A stretch of 64,000 nucleotides of DNA from Streptococcus suis (GCF_002960445.1 NZ_POJD01000107.1:1-64000); one strand, 5' to 3'; positions 35,079 through 47,227 are shown, counted from the first letter of the stretch. Notes: generated by a model not told the origin, from the sequence alone. Numbers and translations: made by a program.

Positions 35079-36926
35079 ATGACAAAACTTAGAGAAGACA
35101 TCCGTAATGTAGCCATTATTGCCCACGTTGACCACGGAAAAACAACCCTCGTTGATGAATTATTGAAACAATCCCAAACCCTTGATGAACGTACGCAGTT
35201 GGATGAGCGTGCCATGGACTCAAACGATATCGAAAAAGAGCGTGGTATCACTATCCTAGCTAAAAACACTGCTGTTGCTTATAACGGTACTCGTATCAAC
35301 ATCATGGACACACCAGGGCACGCGGACTTCGGTGGTGAGGTTGAGCGTATCATGAAAATGGTTGACGGTGTTGTCCTTGTCGTAGATGCTTACGAAGGTA
35401 CTATGCCACAGACCCGTTTTGTATTGAAAAAAGCCCTTGAACAAAACTTGACGCCAATCGTCGTTGTTAACAAGATTGACAAGCCATCTGCTCGTCCAGA
35501 AGAAGTTGTGGATGAAGTCCTTGAACTCTTCATCGAACTCGGTGCAGATGATGACCAGTTGGAATTCCCAGTAGTTTATGCATCAGCTATCAACGGAACT
35601 TCTTCCTTGTCTGACAATCCAGCAGACCAAGAAGAAACCATGGCACCAATTTTTGATACCATTATCGAGCATATTCCAGCGCCAGTCGATAACTCAGATG
35701 AGCCTTTGCAGTTCCAAGTATCGCTTTTGGACTACAATGACTTCGTAGGTCGTATCGGTATCGGTCGTGTCTTCCGTGGTACTGTTAAAGTAGGTGACCA
35801 GGTTACCCTTTCAAAACTAGACGGCACTACTAAAAACTTCCGCGTTACTAAACTTTTCGGTTTCTTCGGTCTTGAGCGTAAGGAAATCCAAGAAGCAAAA
35901 GCTGGTGACTTGATTGCCGTTTCAGGTATGGAAGACATCTTCGTTGGTGAAACGGTAACACCAACTGATGCGGTTGAGCCACTTCCAGTTCTTCGTATCG
36001 ATGAACCAACACTTCAAATGACCTTCTTGGTCAACAACTCACCATTTGCAGGTCGTGAAGGTAAGTGGGTAACATCACGTAAAATCGAAGAACGTCTTTT
36101 GGCAGAATTGCAAACGGACGTATCTCTCCGCGTAGAAGCTACTGACTCGCCAGACAAATGGACTGTTTCAGGTCGTGGTGAATTGCACTTGTCTATCTTG
36201 ATTGAAACCATGCGTCGTGAAGGTTATGAGCTTCAAGTATCACGTCCAGAAGTTATCATCAAGGAAATCGATGGCGTGAAAATGGAGCCATTTGAGCGCG
36301 TGCAAATCGACACACCAGAAGAATACCAAGGTTCTGTTATCCAATCTCTTTCAGAGCGTAAGGGTGACATGTTGGACATGATTTCAACTGGTAATGGTCA
36401 AACTCGTCTTGTATTCCTTGTACCTGCGCGTGGTTTGATTGGTTACTCAACTGAATTCCTTTCAATGACCCGTGGTTACGGTATCATGAACCATACTTTC
36501 GACCAATACTTGCCTGTTGTTCAAGGTGAAATCGGTGGTCGTCACCGTGGTGCCCTTGTTTCTATCGACCAAGGTAAGGCAACTACATACTCAATCATGC
36601 GTATCGAAGAGCGTGGTACAATCTTTGTCAACCCAGGTACTGAAGTTTACGAGGGAATGATCATTGGTGAAAACTCACGTGAAAATGACTTGACTGTGAA
36701 CATCACGACTGCTAAACAAATGACCAACGTTCGTTCAGCAACCAAGGACCAAACATCAGTTATCAAAACACCGCGTATCTTGACTCTTGAAGAATCCCTT
36801 GAATTCTTGAACGATGATGAATACATGGAAGTAACGCCTGAGTCTATCCGTCTTCGTAAGCAAATCTTGAATAAGGCAGAACGTGACAAGGCAGCTAAAA
36901 AGAAAAAATTAGCAACTGAAGAATAA
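35079..36926 (+). CDS. typA: Ribosome-associated GTPase TypA/BipA
   Basis: A 615-residue translational GTPase. It has the P-loop AHVDHGKTT, the switch [14 protein letters not shown], and the EF-G-like domains II, III and V plus the BipA-specific C-terminal domain ([12 protein letters not shown] and [10 protein letters not shown] regions). It binds the ribosome and supports subunit assembly and stress growth. Codon use is strongly biased, as expected for a highly expressed gene. DUF3165 follows 17 bases downstream, likely co-transcribed. Confidence 0.96.
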   Translation: MTKLREDIRNVAIIAHVDHGKTTLVDELLKQSQTLDERTQLDERAMDSNDIEKERGITILAKNTAVAYNGTRINIMDTPGHADFGGEVERIMKMVDGVVLVVDAYEGTMPQTRFVLKKALEQNLTPIVVVNKIDKPSARPEEVVDEVLELFIELGADDDQLEFPVVYASAINGTSSLSDNPADQEETMAPIFDTIIEHIPAPVDNSDEPLQFQVSLLDYNDFVGRIGIGRVFRGTVKVGDQVTLSKLDGTTKNFRVTKLFGFFGLERKEIQEAKAGDLIAVSGMEDIFVGETVTPTDAVEPLPVLRIDEPTLQMTFLVNNSPFAGREGKWVTSRKIEERLLAELQTDVSLRVEATDSPDKWTVSGRGELHLSILIETMRREGYELQVSRPEVIIKEIDGVKMEPFERVQIDTPEEYQGSVIQSLSERKGDMLDMISTGNGQTRLVFLVPARGLIGYSTEFLSMTRGYGIMNHTFDQYLPVVQGEIGGRHRGALVSIDQGKATTYSIMRIEERGTIFVNPGTEVYEGMIIGENSRENDLTVNITTAKQMTNVRSATKDQTSVIKTPRILTLEESLEFLNDDEYMEVTPESIRLRKQILNKAERDKAAKKKKLATEE

Positions 36927-36943
36927 TTCCGAGGAGAAGAGCT

Positions 36944-37195
36944 ATGTTTTACCTCATCCTAGCGATTTTATTGGTACTCTTTTATATTTTTGTAGCCCCT
37001 AAAAATGTCAAGGGGACTATCAATTTGATTTTAGCAGTGTTTTTGCTAGTCGTACTAGTTATCGCGCTCATTCTTGGATTTCTAAAAATCATGCAGTTTT
37101 CTACAAATTTCTGGCTTGGTTTGATCATGATTTTCATTGGGGTCTGGGCTATGAGGGATATTCACTATCTAGATAGTTCTCCTAAAGGAAAATAA
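36944..37195 (+). CDS. DUF3165 small membrane protein
   Basis: An 83-residue protein made of three hydrophobic helices (about 2-18, 24-47, 53-71) with short loops. It resembles DUF3165, a streptococcal family that sits after typA. Function unknown. GAGGAGAAG precedes the start, and a strong terminator follows. Confidence 0.65.
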   Translation: MFYLILAILLVLFYIFVAPKNVKGTINLILAVFLLVVLVIALILGFLKIMQFSTNFWLGLIMIFIGVWAMRDIHYLDSSPKGK

Positions 37196-37210
37196 GTTAA
37201 TAATAGAATA

Positions 37211-37241
37211 AAAGGCTGGACAGTTGGTCCGGCCTTTTTTC
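37211..37241 (+). terminator. Terminator after typA and the DUF3165 gene
   Basis: AAAGGCTGGAC pairs with GTCCGGCCTTT (one G-T pair) around AGTTG and is followed by Ts. Confidence 0.85.
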
Positions 37242-37261
37242 TCAGGATTTTAGGGTATAAA

Positions 37262-37291
37262 AAATAGCCCAAGCGAGTGTTCAGGCTATTT
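37262..37291 (-). terminator. Terminator of the mechanosensitive-channel gene
   Basis: AAATAGCC (37262-37269) pairs with GGCTATTT (37284-37291). Read on the minus strand it is followed by a T-run at about 37261-37256, just after the leftward gene's stop. Confidence 0.72.
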
Positions 37292-37298
37292 GTAATGG

Positions 37299-38501
37299 TT
37301 ATTCTTTGTCAATTTTCTTTTCTAATTTTTCAAGTTGTCTTGCAGCAAAGTCACGACCACCTAAACCGAAGGCAAGGGCGAAGGCTACTGCTAGTGCACC
37401 AAGAACAATTGTGAAGGTTGATTGAACGATATGTTGTGCAAACTTCAATTGATCGAGAGCCATGAAGACTGCAAATACGATAATCAAGTAGCGTACAATT
37501 GTGATAACAAGAGGGCTATCCGTAACTTTTTGTAGGAAGTTAGCTACTAGATTGCTTGCGATGATTGCCAAGATAACAATAGCAACAGCGCTGATAAGTG
37601 ATGGCAGGTAAGCAAGTAGGGCAGAACCAACAGAATTAAATACTTCAAGGTTCAATACTTGGATAGCTTGGATAAAGAAGAAAACGATGATGATAGCACG
37701 AACGACTTGAGTAATGATAGCTGACAATTCAAAGTTAGCTTCTTCTTTAGCGAATAGGTATTTAGAGTAGTTGTTGATACCGGCAGTTTCAAGAAGATTT
37801 TCAAGAAGGTTGCCAATCAATTTAGCTACAAAGCTACCAACTGCAATCAAGATAAGGGCAACCAAAACATTTGGCAAGATACCGATTACTTGATTAAGAA
37901 TGGTAACGATTGGTTGAGAAATACTTGTGATACCAAGTGTTTCCAAAGCCAAGGTTAAGATCGGAATGAAGATCAATACATAGACAACAGTTGATAGGAC
38001 AGAAATGATTTGTTTGCTGTCAAATGGCAATTTTTCCTGACCAGTAACTTTAGTGTACCATGCATCAATATCCAAACGTTCTAGGACACCAGTCAACAGA
38101 CCTTTGATAAATTTGCAGAAGAAAGTTCCAACAAAGATAATCAAACCAGCTGCAATCATGTTTGGAATAAAGGCAAAGAATTTCTCAAACATGCTAGAGA
38201 TTGGATCTACCGTGCTACTGATATTCAAACCAGACAAGATAGATGGAAGGAAGAAGAGAATCACAAGGAAGTAAACAAGTTGACCAAGTGTTTTGATGAG
38301 GGCTTGGCCGTTATCTTCAGGCTTGATAACACCCCATTCTTGTAATTTTTGTGAGAACTGGATTTTGTTCAAACCAGCTAGAGTTAGCTTGCGTAATAAG
38401 CCAGCCAACACAAAGGCAATGATAACCAGGACAAGCATACGGATGACGCCTGGTAAAGCAGAAAGCAAAGGATAGAATAAACTATCGATTATATTTGTCA
38501 T
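37299..38501 (-). CDS. Mechanosensitive-ion-channel family membrane protein
   Basis: A 400-residue polytopic membrane protein with repeated TM-helix modules (about ten helices), for example the FVGTFFCKFIKGLLTGVLER and VGSFVAKLIGNLLENLLE repeats. The end, AFALAFGLGGRDFAARQLE, is the pore-lining helix type of MscS relatives, but no MscS beta-domain follows, as in CmpX-like proteins. A role in osmotic adjustment is inferred. ATG 38501 has AAGGAG upstream; the frame runs 33 codons further back through the promoter and is not used there. Confidence 0.8.
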   Translation of the reverse strand: MTNIIDSLFYPLLSALPGVIRMLVLVIIAFVLAGLLRKLTLAGLNKIQFSQKLQEWGVIKPEDNGQALIKTLGQLVYFLVILFFLPSILSGLNISSTVDPISSMFEKFFAFIPNMIAAGLIIFVGTFFCKFIKGLLTGVLERLDIDAWYTKVTGQEKLPFDSKQIISVLSTVVYVLIFIPILTLALETLGITSISQPIVTILNQVIGILPNVLVALILIAVGSFVAKLIGNLLENLLETAGINNYSKYLFAKEEANFELSAIITQVVRAIIIVFFFIQAIQVLNLEVFNSVGSALLAYLPSLISAVAIVILAIIASNLVANFLQKVTDSPLVITIVRYLIIVFAVFMALDQLKFAQHIVQSTFTIVLGALAVAFALAFGLGGRDFAARQLEKLEKKIDKE

Positions 38502-38535
38502 ATAATACTCCTTAAATATAATATTTTTCGCTATT

Positions 38536-38564
38536 AGTCTACCATGTTTACATACAATTGACAA
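38536..38564 (-). promoter_or_regulatory. Promoter of the mechanosensitive-channel gene
   Basis: On the minus strand, TTGTCA (38559-38564) and TAGACT (38536-38541) are 17 bases apart, 35 bases ahead of the start. Confidence 0.5.
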
Positions 38565-38730
38565 ATAAGTTGGTTTTTTTCTGTTCTGCATGCTATTCAC
38601 TCCCTTTGGCTTGAAAAAGCTTCTTGTAAAGGGTAAAATAAAGTGTTAGAAAATACTTATTCTTGAAAAGGATAATCGGTCATTTGACAAGAGTTGATTG
38701 ACTATGATAGAAAATGAAGGTAACTAGAAT

Positions 38731-40083
38731 ATGAAAGTGACTGAAATTGTAAAAAATAAAAAAGTTTTGGTGCTCGGTTTGGCTAAGTCGGGCGAATCGG
38801 CAGCTCGCCTATTGGATACCTTAGGGGCTATTGTAACAGTAAATGACGGTAAGCCATTTGAAGAAAATCCGACAGCTCAAGGACTTCTTGAGGAAGGAAT
38901 TCGTGTGGTTTGTGGTAGCCATCCGCTGGAGTTGTTGGATGAGGATTTTGCTCTTATGGTTAAGAACCCAGGTATCCGCTATGATAATCCGATGGTTGAA
39001 AAAGCCCTTGAAAAAGGTATACCGGTCTGGACGGAAGTTGAATTGGCCTACCTGATTTCAGATGCTCCGATTATCGGAATTACAGGGTCAAATGGGAAGA
39101 CAACAACCACAACCATGATTGCGGAAGCTCTAAATGCAGGAAATAAGTCTGCAAAATTATGTGGGAATATTGGCTATCCAGCCTCTTCTGTCGCGCAAAC
39201 AGCGACCAATGATGATACTCTAGTAATGGAGTTGTCCTCTTTCCAATTGATGGGAACAGAGGCTTTCCATCCAAATGTAGCAGTTATTACTAATTTGAGT
39301 GCCAACCATATTGACTATCATGGAACCTATGAAGAGTATGTGGCAGCCAAATGGATGCTTCAACGCCAGATGACTGAAGAAGATACGATTGTTCTGAACT
39401 TCAATCAAGAAGAAGCCAAGGATTTGGCTCAAAAAACCAAGGCTAAAGTTCTTCCGTTTTCAACCAAAGAAGTGGTGGATGGTGCCTATTTACAAGATGG
39501 CAAACTCTATTTCAAGGGTGAGTTCATCATGGATGCAGACCAAATTGGTGTTCCAGGAACTCATAATATTGAGAATGCCTTGGCAACGATTGCTGTTGCT
39601 AAGTTGTGGGGAGTTGATAACCAATCTATTCAAGAAAGCTTGTCTGCCTTTGGTGGAGTGAAACACCGCTTGCAGTTGGTTGGTAAAATCAAGGGAGTGA
39701 CCTTCTATAACGATAGTAAATCGACCAATATCCTAGCAACTCAAAAAGCCTTGTCAGGTTTTGATAATAGCAAGGTAATCTTGATTGCTGGTGGTTTGGA
39801 TAGAGGCAATGAATTTGATGACTTGGTTCCAGATTTGCTTGGTTTGAAGAAAATGGTTATTCTGGGTCAATCAGCTCCGCGGGTTCAGCGAGCAGCAGAC
39901 AAGGCTGGAGTACCAACTCTTGCTGCAAAGGATATTGCGGACGCAACTCGGAAGGCCTTCGAAGCAGCAGAAGAAGGGGATGTTGTGCTCTTAAGTCCTG
40001 CCAATGCAAGTTGGGATATGTATCCAAACTTTGAAGTGCGTGGAGATGTTTTCTTGCAGACCTACGAGGAGTTATGTAACTAA
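38731..40083 (+). CDS. murD: UDP-N-acetylmuramoyl-L-alanine--D-glutamate ligase
   Basis: A 450-residue Mur ligase adding D-glutamate to UDP-MurNAc-L-Ala in peptidoglycan synthesis. It has [17 protein letters not shown] (Rossmann), the ATP loop [22 protein letters not shown], and the C-terminal [18 protein letters not shown]. Full length. A possible -35 (TTGACA at 38684-38689) lies upstream without a matching -10. It begins the wall-division cluster and overlaps murG by one base (TAATG). Confidence 0.97.
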   Translation: MKVTEIVKNKKVLVLGLAKSGESAARLLDTLGAIVTVNDGKPFEENPTAQGLLEEGIRVVCGSHPLELLDEDFALMVKNPGIRYDNPMVEKALEKGIPVWTEVELAYLISDAPIIGITGSNGKTTTTTMIAEALNAGNKSAKLCGNIGYPASSVAQTATNDDTLVMELSSFQLMGTEAFHPNVAVITNLSANHIDYHGTYEEYVAAKWMLQRQMTEEDTIVLNFNQEEAKDLAQKTKAKVLPFSTKEVVDGAYLQDGKLYFKGEFIMDADQIGVPGTHNIENALATIAVAKLWGVDNQSIQESLSAFGGVKHRLQLVGKIKGVTFYNDSKSTNILATQKALSGFDNSKVILIAGGLDRGNEFDDLVPDLLGLKKMVILGQSAPRVQRAADKAGVPTLAAKDIADATRKAFEAAEEGDVVLLSPANASWDMYPNFEVRGDVFLQTYEELCN

Positions 40084-41147
40084 TGAAAAAAATTGTTTTT
40101 ACAGGTGGAGGTACTGTGGGTCACGTGACCCTCAACCTTCTCTTGATTCCCCGTTTTATTGAAGATGGCTGGGAAGTTCACTATATAGGTGATGGAAATG
40201 GAATTGAGCATGAGCAGATTGTAAAATCAGGCTTAGATGTACGCTTTCATTCGATTGCTACAGGAAAATTACGCCGCTATTTTTCTTTCCAGAATATGCT
40301 GGATGTATTTAAGGTTGGTTTTGGGGTCCTACAATCGCTTGCTATTATTGCAAAAATTAGACCCCAGGCCCTGTTCTCAAAAGGTGGTTTTGTATCAGTT
40401 CCGCCGGTCATTGCTTCTAAACTTCTAGGGGTACCTGTTTTTATCCATGAGTCTGATTTGTCCATGGGTCTGGCCAATAAAATTGCCTACAAATTTGCAA
40501 CAACTATGTATAGTACCTTCGAACAGCCTGCAGGTCTGACCAAGGTCAAACACGTTGGGGCTGTTACCAAGGTAGGGCAAAGCAATGATAAAGTTACACC
40601 AATCCAGTTGCCAGAAATCCTTAGTCATTTTGACAAGTCCTTACCTACTCTCTTATTTGTAGGTGGTTCAGGAGGTGCCAAGGTATTTAATGATTTGATT
40701 AGTCAGAATAGCCTAGCTCTAACAGAACGGTTCAATATTATCAACTTGACAGGGGATAGTAGCCTTAACCGATTAGATAGAAACCTATATAGAGTTGACT
40801 ATGTAACAGAACTATACCAGCCCTTGATGGATTTGGCGGATGTGGTTATTACGCGAGGAGGCTCCAATACCTTGTTTGAGTTGATTGCCATGCAACAACT
40901 TCACTTGATTGTGCCCCTGGGACGTCAAGCTAGTCGAGGGGATCAGATAGAAAACGCTCTCTATGCGGAGAAAAAAGGGTATTCCAAACAAATTGATGAA
41001 AGTCAATTGACCTTGGAAAATCTACTAGCCGAAGTTGAAAATTTATTGGAAAACAAGGAATTTTACAAAAATAATATGGCTAACTCTAAAGAAATCCAAT
41101 CTGTAGATAGTTTTTACAATTTATTGCGGGATGATATGGGGAGGTAG
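40083..41147 (+). CDS. murG: UDP-GlcNAc:lipid I GlcNAc transferase
   Basis: A 354-residue GT28 glycosyltransferase that makes lipid II on the inner membrane face. The N-terminal loop reads [11 protein letters not shown] where most bacteria have GGTGGH; this is the streptococcal form. The C-terminal donor site has [23 protein letters not shown] and [11 protein letters not shown]. It starts in the murD stop codon and ends 5 bases before divIB, so the three are coupled. Confidence 0.95.
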   Translation: MKKIVFTGGGTVGHVTLNLLLIPRFIEDGWEVHYIGDGNGIEHEQIVKSGLDVRFHSIATGKLRRYFSFQNMLDVFKVGFGVLQSLAIIAKIRPQALFSKGGFVSVPPVIASKLLGVPVFIHESDLSMGLANKIAYKFATTMYSTFEQPAGLTKVKHVGAVTKVGQSNDKVTPIQLPEILSHFDKSLPTLLFVGGSGGAKVFNDLISQNSLALTERFNIINLTGDSSLNRLDRNLYRVDYVTELYQPLMDLADVVITRGGSNTLFELIAMQQLHLIVPLGRQASRGDQIENALYAEKKGYSKQIDESQLTLENLLAEVENLLENKEFYKNNMANSKEIQSVDSFYNLLRDDMGR

Positions 41148-41152
41148 GTGCA

Positions 41153-42127
41153 ATGACACAAAAAAATGATAAAGAACCTACTAGCCAAGAACAACCCGAC
41201 TTAGAAGTTCCTTCTATGGAAGCCTCTAAGGAAGAAAAAAGTGCTTTTTTTGAACAGTGGAAGGCCAAGCATCAAGCCTATTTAGCAAGTAAGGTGAAAG
41301 CGGATAATAGTGAGGAAGTTCCTTCAATGGTTCAAGAGAAGAAAAAGCTTTTTCAGGGGATTAAGAAGCCTGGCAAGCTTAGCTCTGTTCCTAAGAATAA
41401 GTTGGAAGGAAAGAAGATTAAGCAAGTAGAAATACCTAAAAAAGTAATTTGGAAATCTGTCCCTATTTTAGTGGTCAGTTTATTACTTGCGGCCCTTTCT
41501 CTCTACTTCATTTCCCCAACTAGTAAGGCGAAAGACATTGTTGTCAAAGGTCAGGATAAGCTGACAGCAGAACAGGTCATCAAATATAGTTTGATTTCGG
41601 ATAAAGACTATGTTGTGACCACTCTATTGAATGCACCAGCTTACGCTGAGAATGTGAAAAAAAATAATCCATCTGTGGAAACTTCGGAGATTAGCTATCA
41701 GTTTCCAAACCAGTTCACTATCCGCATCAAAGAATACGCTATCATTGGCTATATTCAGCAGAACAATCAGCTTTACCCTGTTTTATCTAGTGGTAATATA
41801 GGTACTGAGGTTGTAGCAGTAGATACCTTGCCGGAAACCTATACGACCATTCAATTATCAGATAAAAATCAGGTAAAACAATTAGCCATTGCCCTTGGAG
41901 AGATTGAACCGACGATTAGGGAGAAAATCCAGACTGTAAGTTTAACTCCAAGTCAGGTAACAGCTGATTTATTGACATTCAATATGACAGATGGAAATAC
42001 AGTTTTGGTGCCCCTTAGTGAACTGACCGAAAAACTTGTTTATTATACAAAAATTGCGGCAGAAGCAGAGGGACCAATAACAATTGATATGGAAGTTGGT
42101 ATCTATCGCTATTCAAGTGAAATTTGA
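41153..42127 (+). CDS. divIB: Cell-division protein DivIB/FtsQ
   Basis: A 324-residue bitopic division protein. A long charged cytoplasmic N-terminus (about 1-105, Lys/Glu-rich) is followed by one membrane helix (about 107-125). A POTRA domain comes next (KAKDIVVKGQDKLTAEQVIKY), then the beta domain. It works with DivIC/FtsL in the divisome. The long N-terminus is typical of streptococci. It ends the murD-murG-divIB set, and a promoter follows. Confidence 0.93.
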   Translation: MTQKNDKEPTSQEQPDLEVPSMEASKEEKSAFFEQWKAKHQAYLASKVKADNSEEVPSMVQEKKKLFQGIKKPGKLSSVPKNKLEGKKIKQVEIPKKVIWKSVPILVVSLLLAALSLYFISPTSKAKDIVVKGQDKLTAEQVIKYSLISDKDYVVTTLLNAPAYAENVKKNNPSVETSEISYQFPNQFTIRIKEYAIIGYIQQNNQLYPVLSSGNIGTEVVAVDTLPETYTTIQLSDKNQVKQLAIALGEIEPTIREKIQTVSLTPSQVTADLLTFNMTDGNTVLVPLSELTEKLVYYTKIAAEAEGPITIDMEVGIYRYSSEI

Positions 42128-42188
42128 TAGTTGGGTAAAGAAAAAATTATAAAATAATCCTTTATTATCCCCAAATTCGAATAGAATA

Positions 42189-42197
42189 TGGTATAAT
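42189..42197 (+). promoter_or_regulatory. Extended -10 promoter of ftsA-ftsZ
   Basis: TGG then TATAAT (42192-42197), with about 75 bases of leader before ftsA. Confidence 0.6.
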
Positions 42198-42272
42198 GAA
42201 AGATGACTAATTATACTATTTTTTAAAATGGAAGATGATTTGTTAAAGTGGAAGTAAGAGAGGACTGATAGA

Positions 42273-43649
42273 ATGGCTAGAAACGGCTTTTTTACGGGAT
42301 TAGATATTGGAACAAGCTCCGTTAAAGTCTTGGTTGCAGAATATAATGAAAATGAAATGAACGTAATTGGTGTCAGCAATGTGAAAAGTGCTGGTGTCAA
42401 GGATGGGATTATTGTCAATATTGAGGTTGCTGCAGGTGCAATAAAGAAGGCTATCGAACAAGCCGAAGAGAAGGCGGGAGTCCGAATCGACAGAGTAAAT
42501 GTTGGTTTGCCAGCAAATCTTCTACAAATTGAACCGACTCAAGGCATGATTCCTGTAACAACAGATTCACAAGAAATTACAGATGTGGATGTAGAGAATG
42601 TTGTGAAGTCGGCATTGACAAAGAGCATGACACCAGAACGTGAAGTGATTTCGTTTATTCCAGAAGAATTCATAGTCGATGGTTTCCAAGGGATCAAGGA
42701 TCCTCGTGGTATGATGGGTATTCGCTTGGAAATGCGCGGGATGCTCTATACTGGACCTCGTACTATTCTTCACAATCTACGAAAAACAGTTGAACGTGCG
42801 GGTGTGCAGGTAGAAAACATTGTTATTTCTCCATTAGCTTTGACACGTTCAGTGTTAAATGAAGGAGAACGTGAATTCGGTGCCACTGTTATTGATCTCG
42901 GTGGAGGTCAGACAACAGTAGCCGTCATGCGTGGTCAAGAATTACAGTACACCAACATCTACCAAGAAGGTGGAGATTACATTACAAATGATATTTCAAA
43001 AGTGTTGACCACTTCAAAAAGCATCGCTGAAAACTTGAAATTTAATTACGGAATTGCTTTTCCTCAAGAATCTAGCGATAAGGAAAAGTTCACAGTTGAA
43101 GTGATTGGTGAAAATGCGCCAGTTGAGGTGACAGAACGTTATCTATCAGAAGTGATTGCAGCTCGACTTCGTCAGATTTTTGAACGTGTAAAACAAGATT
43201 TAGAACGAACTCGCGCCTTAGACTTACCAGGAGGTATTGTTCTTGTAGGTGGCGGTGCTATTCTACCAGGTATTACCGAGTTGGCACAAGAAGTATTTGG
43301 AGTAAATACAAAACTCTTTGTTCCAAATCAGATTGGCATACGTAATCCTTCGTTTGCTAGTGTTATCAGTTTTGTAGAGTATGTGGGAGAACTTGAAGAG
43401 GTTGCAGACATCGCTCAACGTGCTGTAAATGGTGAGACAATATTAAGACATAAGCCTGTAGATATTCCTATAGCACGTCCACGTATTAGTCAACCCATTC
43501 AGAAGGAGATTGTGAATGAGCTGAACGTGGTAGAACATGAAGAACCAGTAATTCCTGCCTACAGTAATGAGGTAGAAGAGAGTCGTCCAGCGACCAAAGG
43601 AAACCTAACAGATCGTATCCGTGGTTTGTTTGGCAGTATGTTTGAATAA
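42273..43649 (+). CDS. ftsA: Cell-division protein FtsA
   Basis: A 458-residue actin-like ATPase. The phosphate loops are TGLDIGTSSVKVLV and VIDLGGGQTTVAV, and the adenosine loop is LVGGGAILPGI. A C-terminal extension ends in LTDRIRGLFGSMF, an amphipathic membrane-targeting helix. It anchors FtsZ to the membrane. It lies 25 bases upstream of ftsZ and is co-transcribed with it. Confidence 0.96.
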   Translation: MARNGFFTGLDIGTSSVKVLVAEYNENEMNVIGVSNVKSAGVKDGIIVNIEVAAGAIKKAIEQAEEKAGVRIDRVNVGLPANLLQIEPTQGMIPVTTDSQEITDVDVENVVKSALTKSMTPEREVISFIPEEFIVDGFQGIKDPRGMMGIRLEMRGMLYTGPRTILHNLRKTVERAGVQVENIVISPLALTRSVLNEGEREFGATVIDLGGGQTTVAVMRGQELQYTNIYQEGGDYITNDISKVLTTSKSIAENLKFNYGIAFPQESSDKEKFTVEVIGENAPVEVTERYLSEVIAARLRQIFERVKQDLERTRALDLPGGIVLVGGGAILPGITELAQEVFGVNTKLFVPNQIGIRNPSFASVISFVEYVGELEEVADIAQRAVNGETILRHKPVDIPIARPRISQPIQKEIVNELNVVEHEEPVIPAYSNEVEESRPATKGNLTDRIRGLFGSMFE

Positions 43650-43671
43650 GAGAATAGAAAAGGTGATATAA

Positions 43672-44910
<1,239 letters not shown>

Positions 44911-44911
44911 G

Positions 44912-45583
44912 ATGGATTTACAAAAGAATACGGATGCTGTCTTTATGGCTGTGGCTCAGGCAGCTGAAGAGGCAGGACGTCCAACTGAATCTGTGAATGT
45001 AATAGCTGTCACCAAATATGTTGACAGCTCTATTGCTAATAAGCTTGTGAAGACGGGGGTCACTCATATAGGCGAAAACCGAGTGGACCTGTTTTTAGAT
45101 AAATATAATGCCTTGGCAGATCAAAATCTTACCTGGCATTTAATTGGAACACTGCAAAGACGCAAGGTTAAGGATATCATCAATTTTGTCGATTATTTTC
45201 ATGCCTTGGATTCTGTAAAGTTAGCCAAAGAAATTGATAAAAGAGCTACTAGAAGAATTAAGTGTTTTCTGCAAGTGAATATATCTGGTGAAGAAAGTAA
45301 GCATGGATTTGACCTATCAGAGATTGATGAGGTCTTGTCTGAAATAGCTCAATTTAAAAACCTTGAGTTGGTGGGCTTGATGACAATGGCTCCTTTTGAG
45401 GCAGATGAATTGGAACTGCATTCCATTTTTTCTAAAATGAAGCAAGTTCAAGAAGAATTGTCAAATCGGCAGTTACCAGGAATGCCTTTTACAGAATTAA
45501 GTATGGGCATGAGTGGTGATTTTGAGATAGCCATTGAACATGGGGCTACCTATGTGAGAATCGGCTCTGCGTTTTTTGAATAG
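44912..45583 (+). CDS. ylmE: PLP-binding YggS/YlmE-family protein
   Basis: A 223-residue alanine-racemase-N-domain protein that keeps PLP levels balanced. Family motifs are AVTKYVDSS with the PLP lysine, THIGENRVDLFLDKY, WHLIGTLQRRK, LSMGMSGDFEIAIEHG and the final VRIGSAFF. ATG 44912 starts one base after the ftsZ stop with a weak ribosome binding site; the frame is open further up only inside ftsZ. Confidence 0.92.
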   Translation: MDLQKNTDAVFMAVAQAAEEAGRPTESVNVIAVTKYVDSSIANKLVKTGVTHIGENRVDLFLDKYNALADQNLTWHLIGTLQRRKVKDIINFVDYFHALDSVKLAKEIDKRATRRIKCFLQVNISGEESKHGFDLSEIDEVLSEIAQFKNLELVGLMTMAPFEADELELHSIFSKMKQVQEELSNRQLPGMPFTELSMGMSGDFEIAIEHGATYVRIGSAFFE

Positions 45584-45602
45584 GTGAGGTAGGAAGAAAA
45601 CC

Positions 45603-46157
45603 GTGGCACTAAAAGATACATTTAAAAATTTATTTAATTATTTTGAGGTTGACGATGTAAATGAAGTAGCTGAGCAAGAGGAAGCATATTCCATGCCAAA
45701 TGAACGTCCTAAGATGCGTGTTGCCAATACGACACAAACTGTTAGTGAGCATCAGCAAAAGCCTGAAACACGTAGAGAAACACGTTCAGACTATCAAGTT
45801 CAGCGATTAAGTGAAAAACAACAAGATTTAAAAAATACAGTTATTAGTGATATGGCTAGGACAACCATTGACATTAAGTTTCCAAAACGCTATGAGGATG
45901 CTCCAGAAATGGTCAATTTGCTGTTAGATAATGCAAGTATTTTGATCGATTTTCAGTATATGTCAGAGCAACAGGCTAGACGTTGTTTGGATTATTTAGA
46001 TGGAGCACGCTCTGTTCTTTCTGGTAATTTGAAGAAGGTATCAAATACCATGTGGCTATTGACTCCTGTAAATGTTACTGTACATATTGAAGAATTGCGT
46101 AATGCAAATAATGGTCAAGGGGCAGATTCGTCATTTGATTTTGATATGAAACGCTAA
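45603..46157 (+). CDS. sepF: Cell-division protein SepF
   Basis: A 184-residue protein. The N-terminal amphipathic membrane helix is [13 protein letters not shown], then comes a polar linker, then the conserved SepF core ([52 protein letters not shown]). It bundles FtsZ filaments and tethers them to the membrane. The start codon is GTG 45603, supported by an AGGTAGGAAG ribosome binding site. It lies in the ylm cluster. Confidence 0.94.
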   Translation: MALKDTFKNLFNYFEVDDVNEVAEQEEAYSMPNERPKMRVANTTQTVSEHQQKPETRRETRSDYQVQRLSEKQQDLKNTVISDMARTTIDIKFPKRYEDAPEMVNLLLDNASILIDFQYMSEQQARRCLDYLDGARSVLSGNLKKVSNTMWLLTPVNVTVHIEELRNANNGQGADSSFDFDMKR

Positions 46158-46161
46158 GAAT

Positions 46162-46425
46162 ATGCAATTTCTGATTTTAATCCTATTAAAATTTGTAGAG
46201 ATTTATTCCTATCTCTTATTTGCCTACGCTTTATTGAGTTGGTTCCCTGCTCTATTCACAAGTCCCCTTGGTCGTTTCTTAGAAAGTCTAGTTAGTCCGC
46301 TCTTGAAACCCTTTCGGCGCTTGAACTTACAATTTATGGGCTTAGATTTGACAGTCCTGGTGGCCATGCTAGTCTTGAATATGGGAACGCGCCTATTGGT
46401 GCAACTCTTAGTTGGCCTGGTATAA
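46162..46425 (+). CDS. ylmG: YggT-family membrane protein
   Basis: An 87-residue protein with two membrane helices flanking the conserved LVSPLLKPFRRL motif of the YggT family. It has a role in septum-associated membrane organisation or osmotic tolerance, by analogy. It starts 4 bases after sepF with a poor ribosome binding site and ends 2 bases before ylmH, so it is coupled. Confidence 0.9.
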   Translation: MQFLILILLKFVEIYSYLLFAYALLSWFPALFTSPLGRFLESLVSPLLKPFRRLNLQFMGLDLTVLVAMLVLNMGTRLLVQLLVGLV

Positions 46426-46427
46426 AG

Positions 46428-47219
46428 ATGAAGAGTGAAAAGCATATTTTGGAACATTTTGCCCGAGAGGAGAGGGAATTTGTCGAGAAGGTGATGGATA
46501 TGTGTCAGCAAGTTGAGGATACTTATTCCTATAGATTGACAAGTTTTCTAAATCCTAGGCAGGATGCTATTGCTCAGATGATTGCCAATTATTACCACTT
46601 ACAAGCGTTTTCGACAAGGGATCTTGTCCCAACAGAGTATTCTCGTGTCATTCTTGCTCCTAGCTACTATGTCTTGGACAAAAAAGATTTTGATGTGATG
46701 GCCCTAGAACTTGTCTACTCTAGAAAGTTTCACAGTTTATCACATTCACAGGTACTGGGAACTTTCTTGAATAAATTGGGTATTCGGAGAGAATACTTAG
46801 GTGATATTCTTAATAGAGAAGATGAGTTGCTCATTTTTTTGGATAAGAAGTTTGGAGAACTGGCAATTCAGACCATTGTTAAAATTGCAAGGGTTCCTGT
46901 TAAGCTGATGGAACGAGATTGGCAGTCTATGTCAATTAAAATGAATGATGAGGTCCGCTTTAAGGAAGTATTGGTTTCCAGTATGCGATTGGACAAGTTA
47001 ATTGCAGTAGCCTTCCATCTGTCACGAACCAAGGTAGATAAGTTGATTACAGCTGGTCATGTAAAATTGGATTATGTTCAGGTAGAACAAGCAGGTAGGC
47101 AGGTTGAGTTAGGACAATTGATTAGTCTTAGAAAGTACGGAAGAATTCGAGTAAGCGAACTTTTAGGTTTTTCTAAGCAAGGTAAAGTAAAATTAAAGTT
47201 AGAAATGATTAAAACATAG
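46428..47219 (+). CDS. ylmH: S4-domain RNA-binding protein YlmH
   Basis: A 263-residue protein with an N-terminal YlmH domain (FLNPRQDAIAQMIANYY and SRVILAPSYYVLDKKDFD) and a C-terminal S4 domain (SSMRLDKLIAVAFHLSRTKV). The family binds stalled large ribosomal subunits in rescue or quality control, as shown in B. subtilis. The gene always lies between ylmG and divIVA. It is followed by divIVA at 8 bases. Confidence 0.92.
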   Translation: MKSEKHILEHFAREEREFVEKVMDMCQQVEDTYSYRLTSFLNPRQDAIAQMIANYYHLQAFSTRDLVPTEYSRVILAPSYYVLDKKDFDVMALELVYSRKFHSLSHSQVLGTFLNKLGIRREYLGDILNREDELLIFLDKKFGELAIQTIVKIARVPVKLMERDWQSMSIKMNDEVRFKEVLVSSMRLDKLIAVAFHLSRTKVDKLITAGHVKLDYVQVEQAGRQVELGQLISLRKYGRIRVSELLGFSKQGKVKLKLEMIKT

Positions 47220-47227
47220 GGGGAAAA

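Noticed and set aside
38684-38712. Promoter for murD
   Set aside because: A perfect TTGACA is present, but the sequence 17 bases downstream (ATAGAA) is a poor -10 and TATGAT is only 13 bases away; left uncalled.
40083-40130. MurG glycine loop differing from GGTGGH
   Set aside because: Looked like a lost motif, but [11 protein letters not shown] is the normal streptococcal form as I recall it.
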